From positions 1 to 41,543 of the forward strand of contig CAMWLS010000019.1 in assembly GCA_947175205.1 (NCBI GenBank): DNA of 41,543 bases, written 5' to 3'. Positions 32,326-41,488 of this stretch are shown piece after piece. How positions within the stretch are numbered: position 1 is the first letter of the stretch; every line of letters starts with the position of its first letter. A program made the translations under genes and the position numbers. Source of the DNA: an uncultured Porphyromonadaceae bacterium. Lineage in GTDB: Bacteria; Bacteroidota; Bacteroidia; Bacteroidales; Muribaculaceae. The notes under the pieces were generated by a model, which saw only the letters and a program-made list of their open reading frames with translations, did not search any database and was not told the DNA's origin.

Positions 32326-33747
32326 ATGAAACTTAAATTTAAAGTTGCCTCTCTGGCACTCTTTGCGCTTGCGCTCTTTGTAAGTTCATGTTCCAAGTCT
32401 GAATTGACTCCGGAAGAAGCTGCTGCAGCAATGATTAATCTTGTTCCTGATAACGCTGACTTTGTGATGGCTGGAAACCCGGAAGTATTCCTAAACTCCG
32501 CCGGAGTAGTTTGGGAGGATAATCATTTCTCCGTCTCATCTGAGAATCCCTACAAATCACGCATTGAAAAGAAAATTGAACGCCTGGATGAGGTGGGTGC
32601 CTTCCTTGACCTCTCTAATGTGGTGATTTACGGAAAATACACCTCCGTGGATGATGTTAACGCCTTAGCTTATGTTACTGATGCTGAGGGATGTAAGAAA
32701 TACATCAAGACTGAAGAAAGCCTCAAGGAAGAAGATGGCTACTTTGGCTTTGTAAAAGATAATTTTGCTCTGGTGGTGGATAAAAAACATATTGCCCACC
32801 TCCTGTCTGCCTCTAACTTCACTTCTGCTGTCCGCTCTGTGGAAAAAGCTGTAAAAGCCGCTGAAGAGGAAAAGGATAATAAGGCGGCATGGAAAAGTGA
32901 CCTCCTCAAAAACGGTTCTGAAGGTCTGGTAGCTCTCATTAATCTCAAGAGCATACCCGTTGACATTTTCGCCCTTACCGGACAGCAGAATTCACGCAAA
33001 TTCTTTAACTCTGACGTGGAATATCTCAGCGCCACAGCTAAGCTGGACGGTGCCACAGCCTCTGTTTCCATCAAGACACTGGATAAGGACGGCAACAACA
33101 TTGAATACACAGCCGCTGATTACCGCTCTTATTCTTCACCCGCCGCTGCCCTAAAGCGTCTCCCCGCAGGTCTCCAGGCTGTCTGTGCCACAGGCATGGT
33201 TACAAATCTTGCCAATATGCCGCTGCCTGATGCAGTCCCCGCTGAATTTCATCAGCTCATACGCACCCTCCAGCAGTCAGGAAACGCCCTGGCTTTGGGT
33301 GTGAACTTTGATTTCAACTCACCCGCTGACGCCATGGTTTCTGTCTTTGCCGCCATGGAATGTAAGCCCGGTACTGCTCAGGAGGCTTATGAGGCTCTTA
33401 AACAGGCCATGAATGATTTTGGTTTGCCAGCCTCTGCAGGACAGTTTGACGGCAAGGACGCTCAGATAATCCCGGAATTTGAAAACCTCAGGTCTCTGGC
33501 TCTTTACGTTGACGGTGACTTTGTTATGTTATCACCCGTTGGCTCAGCTCTGGCCCCGGCCGGAAGTGATTACGGCATTAATTCACTGGGTGGTTACGCC
33601 ATTGATATTGACACCTTCCCCGGAAAGTCTGATTTCAAGGGAATAAAGGGTGTGCTGAACGTTACCATGACAGGTGCTGACGCCACCGTGACTCTCCCCG
33701 GTCAGGAAAAATTCATCCTCGGCCTCATGCAGATGGCCGGACGCTGA
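32326..33747 (+). CDS. DUF4836-like lipoprotein, paralogue of the preceding gene
   Basis: This encodes 473 residues from the ATG at 32326 (MKLKFKVASLALFALALFV), with lipobox FVSSC and mature start CSKSELTPEE. An in-frame start at 32260 overlaps the upstream gene and would spoil the signal peptide, so I rejected it. Family-like segments are NLVPDNADFVMAGNPEVFLN, YGKYTSVDDVNALAYVTD and FVKDNFALVVDKKHIAHLL, a middle SLKxIPVDIFAL-like stretch and an Ala/Pro-rich second half repeating the same domain pattern (ADYRSYSSPAAALKRLP, AVCATGMVTNLANM). I see no catalytic residues. It is probably an envelope-located binding or scaffold protein. A hairpin terminator follows the stop. Confidence 0.75.
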   Translation: MKLKFKVASLALFALALFVSSCSKSELTPEEAAAAMINLVPDNADFVMAGNPEVFLNSAGVVWEDNHFSVSSENPYKSRIEKKIERLDEVGAFLDLSNVVIYGKYTSVDDVNALAYVTDAEGCKKYIKTEESLKEEDGYFGFVKDNFALVVDKKHIAHLLSASNFTSAVRSVEKAVKAAEEEKDNKAAWKSDLLKNGSEGLVALINLKSIPVDIFALTGQQNSRKFFNSDVEYLSATAKLDGATASVSIKTLDKDGNNIEYTAADYRSYSSPAAALKRLPAGLQAVCATGMVTNLANMPLPDAVPAEFHQLIRTLQQSGNALALGVNFDFNSPADAMVSVFAAMECKPGTAQEAYEALKQAMNDFGLPASAGQFDGKDAQIIPEFENLRSLALYVDGDFVMLSPVGSALAPAGSDYGINSLGGYAIDIDTFPGKSDFKGIKGVLNVTMTGADATVTLPGQEKFILGLMQMAGR

Positions 33748-33763
33748 TAAAATCCTTATCTCT

Positions 33764-33792
33764 CGGGAGTACTCCGTGCAAGGGTACTCCCG
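33764..33792 (+). terminator. Hairpin terminator after the DUF4836-like pair
   Basis: CGGGAGTAC (33764-33772) and GTACTCCCG (33784-33792) form a perfect 9-bp stem with an 11-nt loop, 16 bp after the stop codon. The downstream run is only moderately T-rich (ATTCTTTAT), so termination may be partial. Confidence 0.6.
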
Positions 33793-33918
33793 GGGGTATT
33801 CTTTATCATAACCCCCCATTTTTCATAGACTCTCTTCTTCTACTCATACTTTCAACTTTAACACACATTCTCCTCCGCACCGCTCGTCAGGCACTCTAAT
33901 TAGTTTTATATCAGGCAC

Positions 33919-34584
33919 ATGCAACGCATTGATTCCATCTCTTTCCGCAATGTCCTCCCTCAGGTCTTCCGTGAGGTCAGTGACAGCACAGCCATAACGG
34001 ACAGTCAGGTATGGCTTGCTGATTTCTCCCTCAAAAGGCCCGGGCAGTACATCATTGAGGCCGCCTCCGGTACCGGTAAATCCAGCCTCTGCAGCTTCAT
34101 GTACGGGAACCGCCATGATTATGACGGCCACATCCTCTTTAATCAGACTGACATACGCTCATTCTCCATGGAGGACTGGTGCCGCATAAGACGTTCACAC
34201 CTGGCCCTGCTGCCACAGGAAATGCGCCTCTTTCCGGAACTTACCGCCGGTGAGAATATCTTGCTCAAGAACAGACTCACTGACTTCATGACAGAGGAGC
34301 GCATACACCGTCTGCTGGAAGTCTTTGAACTGGATCACAAATACAACGTCCCGGCCGGACGTCTTTCCATTGGCCAGCAGCAGCGCGTGGCACTCATCAG
34401 GACTCTGTGTCAGCCTTTTGACTTCATCCTTCTGGATGAGCCTGTCAGCCACCTTGATGCTGCAAATAATGCCCTGGCGGCTCAGATGATTCTGCACGAA
34501 GCCGCTGCACAGCAAGCCGGTATTATTGTCACCTCTGTGGGTAATCCCTTGCTAATCACTGATTACACACCTGTAACCCTATGA
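33919..34584 (+). CDS. ABC transporter ATPase (LolD/MacB-like), H-loop histidine missing
   Basis: This 221-residue cytosolic ATPase subunit has Walker A ASGTGKSS, Q-loop LLPQEMRLFPELTAGENILL, signature RLSIGQQQRVALIRTL, Walker B FILLDEP and D-loop SHLDAANN. The C-terminal strand reads GIIVTSVGNPLLI where relatives have a TH(D) switch, so the H-loop His that positions the gamma-phosphate is replaced by Ser. Hydrolysis may be slow or need a partner. The N-terminal ~35 residues (SFRNVLPQVFREVSDSTAIT) are unusual and carry an insertion before the first strand. It pairs with the FtsX-like permease that follows with essentially no gap. Lipoprotein release or mechanotransmission is likely; the substrate is unknown. 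Confidence 0.8.
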   Translation: MQRIDSISFRNVLPQVFREVSDSTAITDSQVWLADFSLKRPGQYIIEAASGTGKSSLCSFMYGNRHDYDGHILFNQTDIRSFSMEDWCRIRRSHLALLPQEMRLFPELTAGENILLKNRLTDFMTEERIHRLLEVFELDHKYNVPAGRLSIGQQQRVALIRTLCQPFDFILLDEPVSHLDAANNALAAQMILHEAAAQQAGIIVTSVGNPLLITDYTPVTL

Positions 34585-34594
34585 TTTGCTTACC

Positions 34595-35785
34595 ATGGTC
34601 TGGAATTTATTAAAAAAGAATATCAGCGCCCCGCAGATTACCGGCTATGCCGTGGCCAATCTCATAGGTCTGGCAATTGTCCTCACTGCTGTCAAATTTT
34701 ACACTGACATTCACAGCACTTGGACTGCCGGTGACTCCTTTGTCAGTACTGACTATCTTGTTGTATCCAAGCCGGTGCCTCTGATTGCAACCGGTGCCGC
34801 TAACTCCGCCACCACATTCTCTGACGCTGAGATTGAAGACCTCCGCGCACAGCCCTGGGCGCAGCAGGTGGGAGTTTTCACAGGTTCTGATTATAATGTC
34901 AGTGCGCATCTTGAACTGGGCGGACGCCATATGTCCACAGCACTCTTCTTTGAGTCCATTCCTGATGAATTTTATGATATCACCCCTGCCGGATGGGACT
35001 GGACACCGGACACCTGCAACCTCCCCGTAGTACCCATAGTGATGTCCAAGGATTACCTGGCACTGTATAATTACGGCTTTGCTCCAGCACGCGGAATGCC
35101 ACAGATTTCTGAAAATATAATAGGACGCGTGCCGCTTACTGTGGCTCTGGCCGGTAACGGCCACTATGACCGCTACCCCGCTAAAATTGTGGGCTTCTCC
35201 TCACGCCTGAACACCATTGCTGTCCCCCAGACCTTTATGGAATGGGCCAATGAGCGTTACCGTGACTCCCTCACTCCCCATGAGCCGCCGGGCCGTCTCA
35301 TTATCAAGGTCAACTCTCCCGGTGACCCTGCCATTACAGAATATTTTGAAGAAAACGGTATAGAAGTGGGAGGTGACAAAGCCGGCTCAGGACGTGCCGT
35401 TTATCTCATGTCCGTGGTCACGGCGGTAGTGGTGGTGGTGGGTATAATCATCACTGTGCTGGCTGTCTTCATTCTCATGCTCAGCATTTTCCTGCTAATG
35501 CAGAAAAACCGTGAGAAACTCCGTGACCTCATGCTCCTGGGTTACTCACCGCACCAGATTTGCGTGTACTATTACCGTCTGGTGGGATTTGTTAATCTTG
35601 CCATACTCGTTGGTGCTCTGCTGTTTATGTTCATTGCCTCATCCCTGTGGCAGAAACCGCTCAGAGCGCTGGACATCGCAGGCAGCTCTCCGCTGTGGGC
35701 CATTTTATCCGGTGTGCTCATTATTTCCCTTATCACAGCACTTAACTTCTTTACAATACGCCGCCTGGTACGCCGTTATTTTTAA
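34595..35785 (+). CDS. FtsX-like ABC permease
   Basis: This encodes 396 residues from the ATG at 34595. A TTG at 34586 could also serve, as it follows the ATPase stop at once. One N-terminal membrane helix (about 16-34; ITGYAVANLIGLAIVLTAV) is followed by a ~230-residue periplasmic domain. Three C-terminal helices then follow (SVVTAVVVVVGIIITVLAVFI, LVGFVNLAILVGALLFMFIA, WAILSGVLIISLITALNFF), the topology of type VII ABC transporters. The segment KNREKLRDLMLLGYSPHQI is the family coupling-helix region. It acts with the upstream ATPase. The operon continues 21 bp later into a TPR protein and an outer-membrane barrel, which may be the transporter's partners or simply co-regulated. Confidence 0.82.
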   Translation: MVWNLLKKNISAPQITGYAVANLIGLAIVLTAVKFYTDIHSTWTAGDSFVSTDYLVVSKPVPLIATGAANSATTFSDAEIEDLRAQPWAQQVGVFTGSDYNVSAHLELGGRHMSTALFFESIPDEFYDITPAGWDWTPDTCNLPVVPIVMSKDYLALYNYGFAPARGMPQISENIIGRVPLTVALAGNGHYDRYPAKIVGFSSRLNTIAVPQTFMEWANERYRDSLTPHEPPGRLIIKVNSPGDPAITEYFEENGIEVGGDKAGSGRAVYLMSVVTAVVVVVGIIITVLAVFILMLSIFLLMQKNREKLRDLMLLGYSPHQICVYYYRLVGFVNLAILVGALLFMFIASSLWQKPLRALDIAGSSPLWAILSGVLIISLITALNFFTIRRLVRRYF

Positions 35786-35806
35786 TAATGTAATTTCTTA
35801 CTCATA

Positions 35807-38800
35807 ATGAAACTGATATCTTCACGCAAAATCATTATTACAGCCGCACTGGCCTCTGCTTCTGTATCAGCGTCAGCTCAGATAAACAATAACTCTGCCG
35901 GTGGTTACCTGGCAAGAGCTAACCGTCTGTACCTCAACGCTGATTATTCCGGAACCGCTGACCAGGCACGGCGCGCACTCAGCCTTGATGCCTCTTCAGT
36001 TACCCTTACTTATGAAGAGCGCATGCAGGCACGTTATCTGGAGTGTGTGGCCGCTTATCATCTCAGGGGAACACAGGCCCTCCCGGCTCTCAGGGCTTTC
36101 ATCGCTGACTATCCCGCCTCACTCAGCTGCTCACATGTAGCTCTTCTCATTGGTAACTGCATGATGGAAGATTCCTATGCTGAAGCTCTCCGCCAGTATC
36201 TCACCATTAATCCTGACAGCCTTACCCCTGACCTCCGGGACAGCCTCTATTATAAGACCGCTTACTGTTACATGATGCTGGGTGAACCAGACAAGGCACG
36301 GAATTATTTCAGTAAACTTCTCAGCGGTACTGACTTTGCACCAGCCGCCCGTTTCTATACCGGATACCTTGATTACCTGGCCGGAAACTTCTCTGATGCG
36401 GAAAAGATGTTCACCTCAGTGAACTCCACCACCGCCCCCGGAAATATGGCTGACTATTATCTGGCACAGATATATTTTTACCGCCACGATTGGCAGAAGG
36501 CCCTTTCCACCGCCCGTAAGGTCCTGCGTCACAGTGATGTTAACTCTGAATTCACCGCTGAGGCTAACCGCCTTGCCGGTGAGTCACTTTACCATATGGG
36601 AGATGCTGACGCAGCCATCCCCTATCTCCGCAGCTATGTACAGGCTGTGGAAGTGGCACAGCCCTCATCTCTTTATGTACTGGGTCTGAGTGAGTATCAG
36701 AACGGACAGTACACACGCGCCGTGGAAACCCTCAGCCGTGTCTCTGAACTGGATGACGCCATGGGCCAGAGCGCTTCTCTCTACATTGGCCAGGCCCTGC
36801 TGCGCACTGATAACCTTGACGGCGCACTCATGGCCTTTGACAAAGCCCTTCACCAGAGCCACGATGCCAAGGTTCAGGAAGCAGCCTTCTATAATTATGC
36901 CGTCACCAAGTACCGCGGCGGTAACATACCTTTCGGCTCTGCCGTTGACACCTTTGAGGAGTTCCTGCGCCGTTATCCTGAAAGCACTTATGCACCTGAC
37001 GTACAGGAATATCTGGTCACAGGATACATGACAGAAAATGATTTTGAAGGAGCGCTCAACTCCATAAACCGCATGAGCCACCCCTCTAAGAAAGTACTGG
37101 CTGCCAAGCAGCAGGTGCTCTACACTCTGGGAGGCCGTGCCCTGGCCACCTCTGATGCGCCGGGTGCACTTAAACTCCTGCGTCAGGCACGTGAACTGGC
37201 AGCCTATGACAGCGCTGTGGACCTGGAGACTTCTCTCCTGATGGGTGAGGCTCTTTATCTCACTTCTGACTATGAAGAAGCCAGGAAGGAGCTGCAGAGA
37301 TACACCTCCGCACGTAATCCGCGCAACCTCAGTGTGGGACTTTATGATCTGGGTTACACTGAATTTGCCCTGAAGAATTATCCGCAGGCCCGCGCTGCAT
37401 TTGAAAAACTTCTGGAGCAGCCTGAGTTGAATAACGCCATTGCAGCTGATGCCACAGCACGCATTGCTGACATCCTATATTATAATGTGGAAATTCAGCC
37501 CGCGCTGGAAATGTACGCCCGCGCTTATGAGCTGGCTCCCGCTGCCGGTGACTATCCTCTCTTCCAGCAGGCCATGATGAAAGGTCTGGCAGGGGACAAC
37601 AAGGCCAAGCAGCAGCTCATGCTGAATATGATTGCTGAGTTCCCGGGTTCCGCACTTGTCCCGGAAGCTTACCTTGAACTCTCTGACTGTTACGTCCAGG
37701 CCGGTGATAATAATATGGCCGGTGAGATTTACACCCGCCTGATGAATGACTATCCCGGAACTGAGCAGGGACGTACCGCTTTCCTCCGCATGGCCATGCA
37801 GCAGATGAATGGAGGCAACAACCTGCGCGCTGAAGAAATCTTCCGTGACCTCATCCGCCGTTATCCCACCTCTGAACAGGCCCGCGTGGCCACTGATTAC
37901 CTCAAGCGCACTTCCGCCTCTGCCGGTACGCTGGATGAATTCCAGGCCTTCCTGAGCTCCGTGGATAATGCTCCTGAGCTGGATGTGGCTGAGGCTGAAA
38001 ACCTGACATTCTCCGCCGCTGAGGAAGCTTATGAGGACCGCCAGGACACTTCTCTGCTCACAACTTACCTTAACTCTTATCCCTCAGGTACTTATGCGCC
38101 CGCTGCCTTAGGTTACCTCCTGGACAGCGCTCTGGCTGCCGCTGATGATGACAAGGCATACACTTATGCCTCTGAGCTGATTGAGAAATTCCCTGATAAC
38201 TCCCGCACTGAAAACGCACTGCTGATAGCCGCGGATATAGACTATAACGCCGGACGCGGAAATGCAGCCCTCACCAAGTACCGCACACTGGAAGAGAAAG
38301 CATCACAGGCCGCAACCCTGAACGCCGCCCGTGCCGGACTCATGCGCGTAAGCCGTGACATGGGTGACTACCCCGCCGTAAAGGCTGCCGCTGAGGCTCT
38401 GCTGAGTTCTTCCACCTTAGGTGCGGAGGACAAGACTGAAGCCCTCTTCTCACGCGGTCTTGCAGCTGAAGGCATGGGAGACAATGACGCCGCCCGCGCT
38501 GACTGGAGCCGCATTGCATCCCTTACTGATGACCTTTACGGTGCCAAGAGCGCCTTCTATCTGGCCCAGAATTATTTTGACAACGGTGATTTTGCTTCCG
38601 CACGCACCACAGTGGAAGCACTTAACGGCTCACGTACACCTCACCAGTACTGGCTGGGACGCGGCTTCATTCTCCTGAGTGACATTCTGGCTCAGGAAGG
38701 ACGTAACTTTGAGGCTGCAGAGTATCTGCGCGCGTTGCGGAAAAATTACCCCGGTCAGGAAAGCGATATATTCCAGAAAATAGACACACGCCTGAGCGCA

Positions 38801-38812
38801 TTGGAACAATAA
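35807..38812 (+). CDS. Large exported TPR-repeat protein
   Basis: This encodes 1001 residues with a signal peptide cleaved near ASVSASAQ (about 17-24). The mature protein is almost entirely tetratricopeptide-like helical hairpins. Clear examples are AARFYTGYLDYLAGNFSDAE, YYKTAYCYMMLGEPDKARNY and LYDLGYTEFALKNYPQARAA. The recurrent 'xxYPxSxxAxxA' turn (RRYPESTYAPD, NDYPGTEQGRT, RRYPTSEQARV, NSYPSGTYAPA) is typical of YbgF/BamD-like periplasmic TPR proteins. It probably scaffolds protein complexes in the periplasm. It starts 21 bp after the permease and ends 17 bp before the beta-barrel gene, so it likely supports assembly or function of that barrel. It contains no catalytic domain. Confidence 0.85.
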   Translation: MKLISSRKIIITAALASASVSASAQINNNSAGGYLARANRLYLNADYSGTADQARRALSLDASSVTLTYEERMQARYLECVAAYHLRGTQALPALRAFIADYPASLSCSHVALLIGNCMMEDSYAEALRQYLTINPDSLTPDLRDSLYYKTAYCYMMLGEPDKARNYFSKLLSGTDFAPAARFYTGYLDYLAGNFSDAEKMFTSVNSTTAPGNMADYYLAQIYFYRHDWQKALSTARKVLRHSDVNSEFTAEANRLAGESLYHMGDADAAIPYLRSYVQAVEVAQPSSLYVLGLSEYQNGQYTRAVETLSRVSELDDAMGQSASLYIGQALLRTDNLDGALMAFDKALHQSHDAKVQEAAFYNYAVTKYRGGNIPFGSAVDTFEEFLRRYPESTYAPDVQEYLVTGYMTENDFEGALNSINRMSHPSKKVLAAKQQVLYTLGGRALATSDAPGALKLLRQARELAAYDSAVDLETSLLMGEALYLTSDYEEARKELQRYTSARNPRNLSVGLYDLGYTEFALKNYPQARAAFEKLLEQPELNNAIAADATARIADILYYNVEIQPALEMYARAYELAPAAGDYPLFQQAMMKGLAGDNKAKQQLMLNMIAEFPGSALVPEAYLELSDCYVQAGDNNMAGEIYTRLMNDYPGTEQGRTAFLRMAMQQMNGGNNLRAEEIFRDLIRRYPTSEQARVATDYLKRTSASAGTLDEFQAFLSSVDNAPELDVAEAENLTFSAAEEAYEDRQDTSLLTTYLNSYPSGTYAPAALGYLLDSALAAADDDKAYTYASELIEKFPDNSRTENALLIAADIDYNAGRGNAALTKYRTLEEKASQAATLNAARAGLMRVSRDMGDYPAVKAAAEALLSSSTLGAEDKTEALFSRGLAAEGMGDNDAARADWSRIASLTDDLYGAKSAFYLAQNYFDNGDFASARTTVEALNGSRTPHQYWLGRGFILLSDILAQEGRNFEAAEYLRALRKNYPGQESDIFQKIDTRLSALEQ

Positions 38813-38829
38813 TTTTCATCTTAAGCATT

Positions 38830-40599
38830 ATGATTACAGATAATAAATACATACTCTCCGCTGCCATCTTCTCTGCCGCTGCCTTTGCCACCCCTGCGGC
38901 TGTGGCGCAGAGTGCCACCTCTGTTATAAATATTGACCGCACCATTGTGCCTGAGCAGCGTGCCGCCACTCGCATGGGTTCTTTCAATCCCACCATTTTT
39001 GTGCCGGAAACTGAGAAACGCACCCTCAGTGTCACGGAGTACACGGGCACCGCACCTCTTACTCCCATGCTCACACGGCTGAGTCCGGCCCGCTATGATG
39101 ACACCGTGGCCCTTTACAAATACAGAGGATACGCCCTGGCAGGTTATTTCCCGCTGGCTGAGACCGCTGTTGCCGCCGGATACCGTTTCCTTGATAATTC
39201 AACCTCCACCGTGGGCGCATGGCTGAATTATGACGGAAGCGCTTACAAGACCCATGACTTCAAATTTAATGACCAGAACGTGGCGCTGGACCTTTACGGC
39301 ACCCACTCATTCAAATGGGGTACCTTCAGTGCCGCCCTGAATTATACGTACCGCCACGCAGGTGTGAAATCAGATGAGTTCACGGCCGGAAAGCTTGCTG
39401 ACCCCGCCGGACTCAACACCTTTGACGTGACACTGGGCTTCACCTCTGAACGTGGACGCAAGATAATCTGGGACGCAGCCGTAAAATATGACATGAACCG
39501 CTACAGCTCAGCCGTGTACGGGCGCGGCTTAAATTATGAAGTTGTTGACTGGATGAACCAGGGCAAAGGTGCCCTCTCTGACCTTTTCAACTTTAGCGGT
39601 TCCGTGGCCTTCGGGGCTCAGAATAACCGTCCCCGGGGCGGTATAGACGCTGAGATAAGTTATTTCAGAAGCCGTGGCCTTAATATCCCTGACATCCCAC
39701 ATCTGACGCTTCCCGGAGGATGGAATATTTATCCGGTTGTGGACCATCACCTGACAGAGTATGCGCTGACACCTTTTGTGAATTTTAGCTCAGGCAGTTT
39801 CACCGCACACGTGGGCATACGTTTCATGCTTCATGAAGGCTGGGATGAGTCTTTCCATGTTGCTCCTGACATTAACCTGGCATGGAAGCCCTCAGGTACT
39901 TTTGCCATCTTTGCTGACTTTGACGGAGGCACCGTCATGAACACTCTGGCCTCAGCCACTGACTATACTCCTTATATCCCCTCATCCATGGCCTACACAC
40001 CCTCTGACCTTGACATCACAGGTCGCGTGGGCTTCAGGGTAGGGCCCTTCAAGGGTGCCGCACTGGAGGCTTACGGTGCTTACGCACATGTATCTCAGTG
40101 GCTCATGCCCTCAGTTTATGAGCATTTCCAGTCACACGGAACGGCTTACCTCTCTGAACTTCCTCAGGGAGTACTCTGTAACCGTGACCTCCACGGCTTC
40201 ATGTTCGGAGCGCGCCTGACATATTCTTATCGCCATAACCAGCGCGCGTACCTGAGTTATGAGCACGCCCCTGTCTCAGTTGACAAAGGCTGGTACCAGT
40301 GGCGCGACCACGCATCCACCGTGCTTCACGCCGGAGTGGAATACAGCCCGCTAAAACCGCTCATGCTGTCACTGGATTATGAAATGCGTCGCGGTCGCCG
40401 TGCTTATCTCATTGGTGGCACCTCATTCGAGGAGTTAGGCCATGTGGATAACCTCAACTTGCGCGGCACGTATGCCGTGAACTCACAGCTCAGTGTATTT
40501 GTAAACGCTGAAAATCTCCTGTGCAAGCGTTATCTTTATCTCCCCGGCATTTACAGCCGCGGCCTCCACGGCCTCTTAGGCGTCACTTACAAATTCTAA
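38830..40599 (+). CDS. Outer-membrane beta-barrel protein (TonB-receptor-like barrel without a plug)
   Basis: This encodes 589 residues with a signal peptide ending near AAVAQ (about 23-27). After a ~75-residue N-terminal segment the sequence alternates beta-strands rich in aromatic residues (YALAGYFPLAETAVAAGYRF, FSAALNYTYRHAGV). It ends NAENLLCKRYLYLPGIYSRG then LLGVTYKF, the closing strands and terminal Phe of TonB-dependent receptor barrels. No plug domain or TonB box is visible in the first 100 residues, and the chain is shorter than typical receptors. It may therefore be a porin-like or structural barrel. It immediately follows the TPR gene (17 bp) and ends the ABC-FtsX-TPR-barrel run. 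Confidence 0.75.
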   Translation: MITDNKYILSAAIFSAAAFATPAAVAQSATSVINIDRTIVPEQRAATRMGSFNPTIFVPETEKRTLSVTEYTGTAPLTPMLTRLSPARYDDTVALYKYRGYALAGYFPLAETAVAAGYRFLDNSTSTVGAWLNYDGSAYKTHDFKFNDQNVALDLYGTHSFKWGTFSAALNYTYRHAGVKSDEFTAGKLADPAGLNTFDVTLGFTSERGRKIIWDAAVKYDMNRYSSAVYGRGLNYEVVDWMNQGKGALSDLFNFSGSVAFGAQNNRPRGGIDAEISYFRSRGLNIPDIPHLTLPGGWNIYPVVDHHLTEYALTPFVNFSSGSFTAHVGIRFMLHEGWDESFHVAPDINLAWKPSGTFAIFADFDGGTVMNTLASATDYTPYIPSSMAYTPSDLDITGRVGFRVGPFKGAALEAYGAYAHVSQWLMPSVYEHFQSHGTAYLSELPQGVLCNRDLHGFMFGARLTYSYRHNQRAYLSYEHAPVSVDKGWYQWRDHASTVLHAGVEYSPLKPLMLSLDYEMRRGRRAYLIGGTSFEELGHVDNLNLRGTYAVNSQLSVFVNAENLLCKRYLYLPGIYSRGLHGLLGVTYKF

Positions 40600-40604
40600 T
40601 ACCA

Positions 40605-40636
40605 GGTTCCCCGGCGTTAACAAATATTGGGGAACG
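40605..40636. repeat. Copy of the GGGGAAC palindromic repeat
   Basis: GTTCCCC (40606-40612) and GGGGAAC (40629-40635) form a 7-bp stem. CAAATATTGGGG (40621-40632) is the exact reverse complement of 1031-1042 in the left-edge repeat. It lies just after the barrel gene and may add to termination. Confidence 0.55.
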
Positions 40637-40696
40637 GGGTCTAAAGTCCCACGCAATCTCATGGCGTTTATCTTCATGACGCCCTTGTAAACTCAC

Positions 40697-40742
40697 AACC
40701 CGCATATAAGAGAGATGCAGAGCATCTGATTATATACGGGTT
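40697..40742 (+). terminator. Two-tier hairpin, probable terminator of the envelope operon
   Basis: AACCCGCATATAA (40697-40709) pairs with TTATATACGGGTT (40730-40742) with one mismatch, and inside it AGATGC pairs with GCATCT around a 3-nt loop. TTTT follows the CGGG. This gives a long composite stem about 100 bp after the barrel gene. Confidence 0.65.
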
Positions 40743-40756
40743 TTAACATTTATTAA

Positions 40757-40765
40757 GGGGGGGGG
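40757..40765 (+). repeat. G9 homopolymer upstream of the last gene
   Basis: Nine consecutive G residues lie 27 bp before the -7 element of the next gene. Such tracts slip during replication and can vary promoter strength between cells. No -33 element is present, and the tract sits near where it would be. Confidence 0.5.
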
Positions 40766-40792
40766 TACGGATAAATATAATTTGTTATCTCA

Positions 40793-40800
40793 TATCTTTG
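40793..40800 (+). promoter_or_regulatory. -7 element for the small secreted/membrane protein gene
   Basis: TATCTTTG is a perfect -7 element. The predicted leader to the ATG at 40886 is about 80 nt and AT-rich. No TTTG occurs at the -33 spacing; that area holds the end of the G tract and TACGGATAAA. Confidence 0.5.
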
Positions 40801-40885
40801 CCACAGATAATAATTTTAAAGCATGCGTGATTGAAAACTGAGCAGATAATATATTAGCCTATAAAAATATAAAGAGTATAGAAAA

Positions 40886-41479
40886 ATGAAAGCGTGGTTA
40901 TTACTTATATTATTATCTCTGGTGGTGCCTGGTACGCACGCCCGTCTGAGCGTGGAACCCGGTAATATTCACAAAGAACCCGCCGTGAGTGGTCCGGCGC
41001 TTAATGAAACCGCGGTTGACAGTATATTTTTTGCAGAGAAGATTAAGGTCAGAGGGGCGGAGCCGGTTGATTCAGGGACCTCTGATGCCGTGGCAGATGA
41101 TAATGTTGCGGCTACAGTAAAGGTCTCTGAGAAAGATGTGAAGGAGGCCGGCATGGCCCGGGTGAAGAAACTCAGAATGTGGGGAGGTATTATGGCCGGC
41201 GGCAGCGCGGTTTGTATTGCCGGGGGAGTCTGTGGAGGATTGTTCGGTCTGGCAGATTTATGCATGACCTCTGGAGACGCAGATTGGTTAGGTATTGCAG
41301 GATTAATAGCTTGCCCCGTCCTTGTAAGCGTCGGTATAGCATTGGGAATACTGTCATATAAGACGTTCAGGAAAGCCAATGAGCTGAAGCTGAGTCTTAA
41401 GCCGTCACAGATTACTGACCTCTCTTTCACGGGCAAAAACCGGGTCACCCCCGCCCTTACCATATCCCTGAATTTTTAA
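40886..41479 (+). CDS. Hypothetical exported membrane protein
   Basis: This encodes 197 residues with a signal peptide (KAWLLLILLSLVVPGTHA, about 2-19). A polar linker of ~75 residues follows, rich in Val, Asp, Glu and Ala. Two glycine-rich membrane segments then appear, about 99-121 (GGIMAGGSAVCIAGGVCGGLFG) and 134-155 (LGIAGLIACPVLVSVGIALG). The tail is basic and then beta-like (KLSLKPSQITDLSF, TPALTISLNF) and ends in Phe. I recognise no family. Glycine-rich paired helices near a signal peptide are seen in some small Bacteroidota envelope proteins. It has its own -7 element and lies between the two-tier terminator and a tandem repeat, so it is a single-gene transcript. Confidence 0.55.
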   Translation: MKAWLLLILLSLVVPGTHARLSVEPGNIHKEPAVSGPALNETAVDSIFFAEKIKVRGAEPVDSGTSDAVADDNVAATVKVSEKDVKEAGMARVKKLRMWGGIMAGGSAVCIAGGVCGGLFGLADLCMTSGDADWLGIAGLIACPVLVSVGIALGILSYKTFRKANELKLSLKPSQITDLSFTGKNRVTPALTISLNF

Positions 41480-41488
41480 TAATTATTT

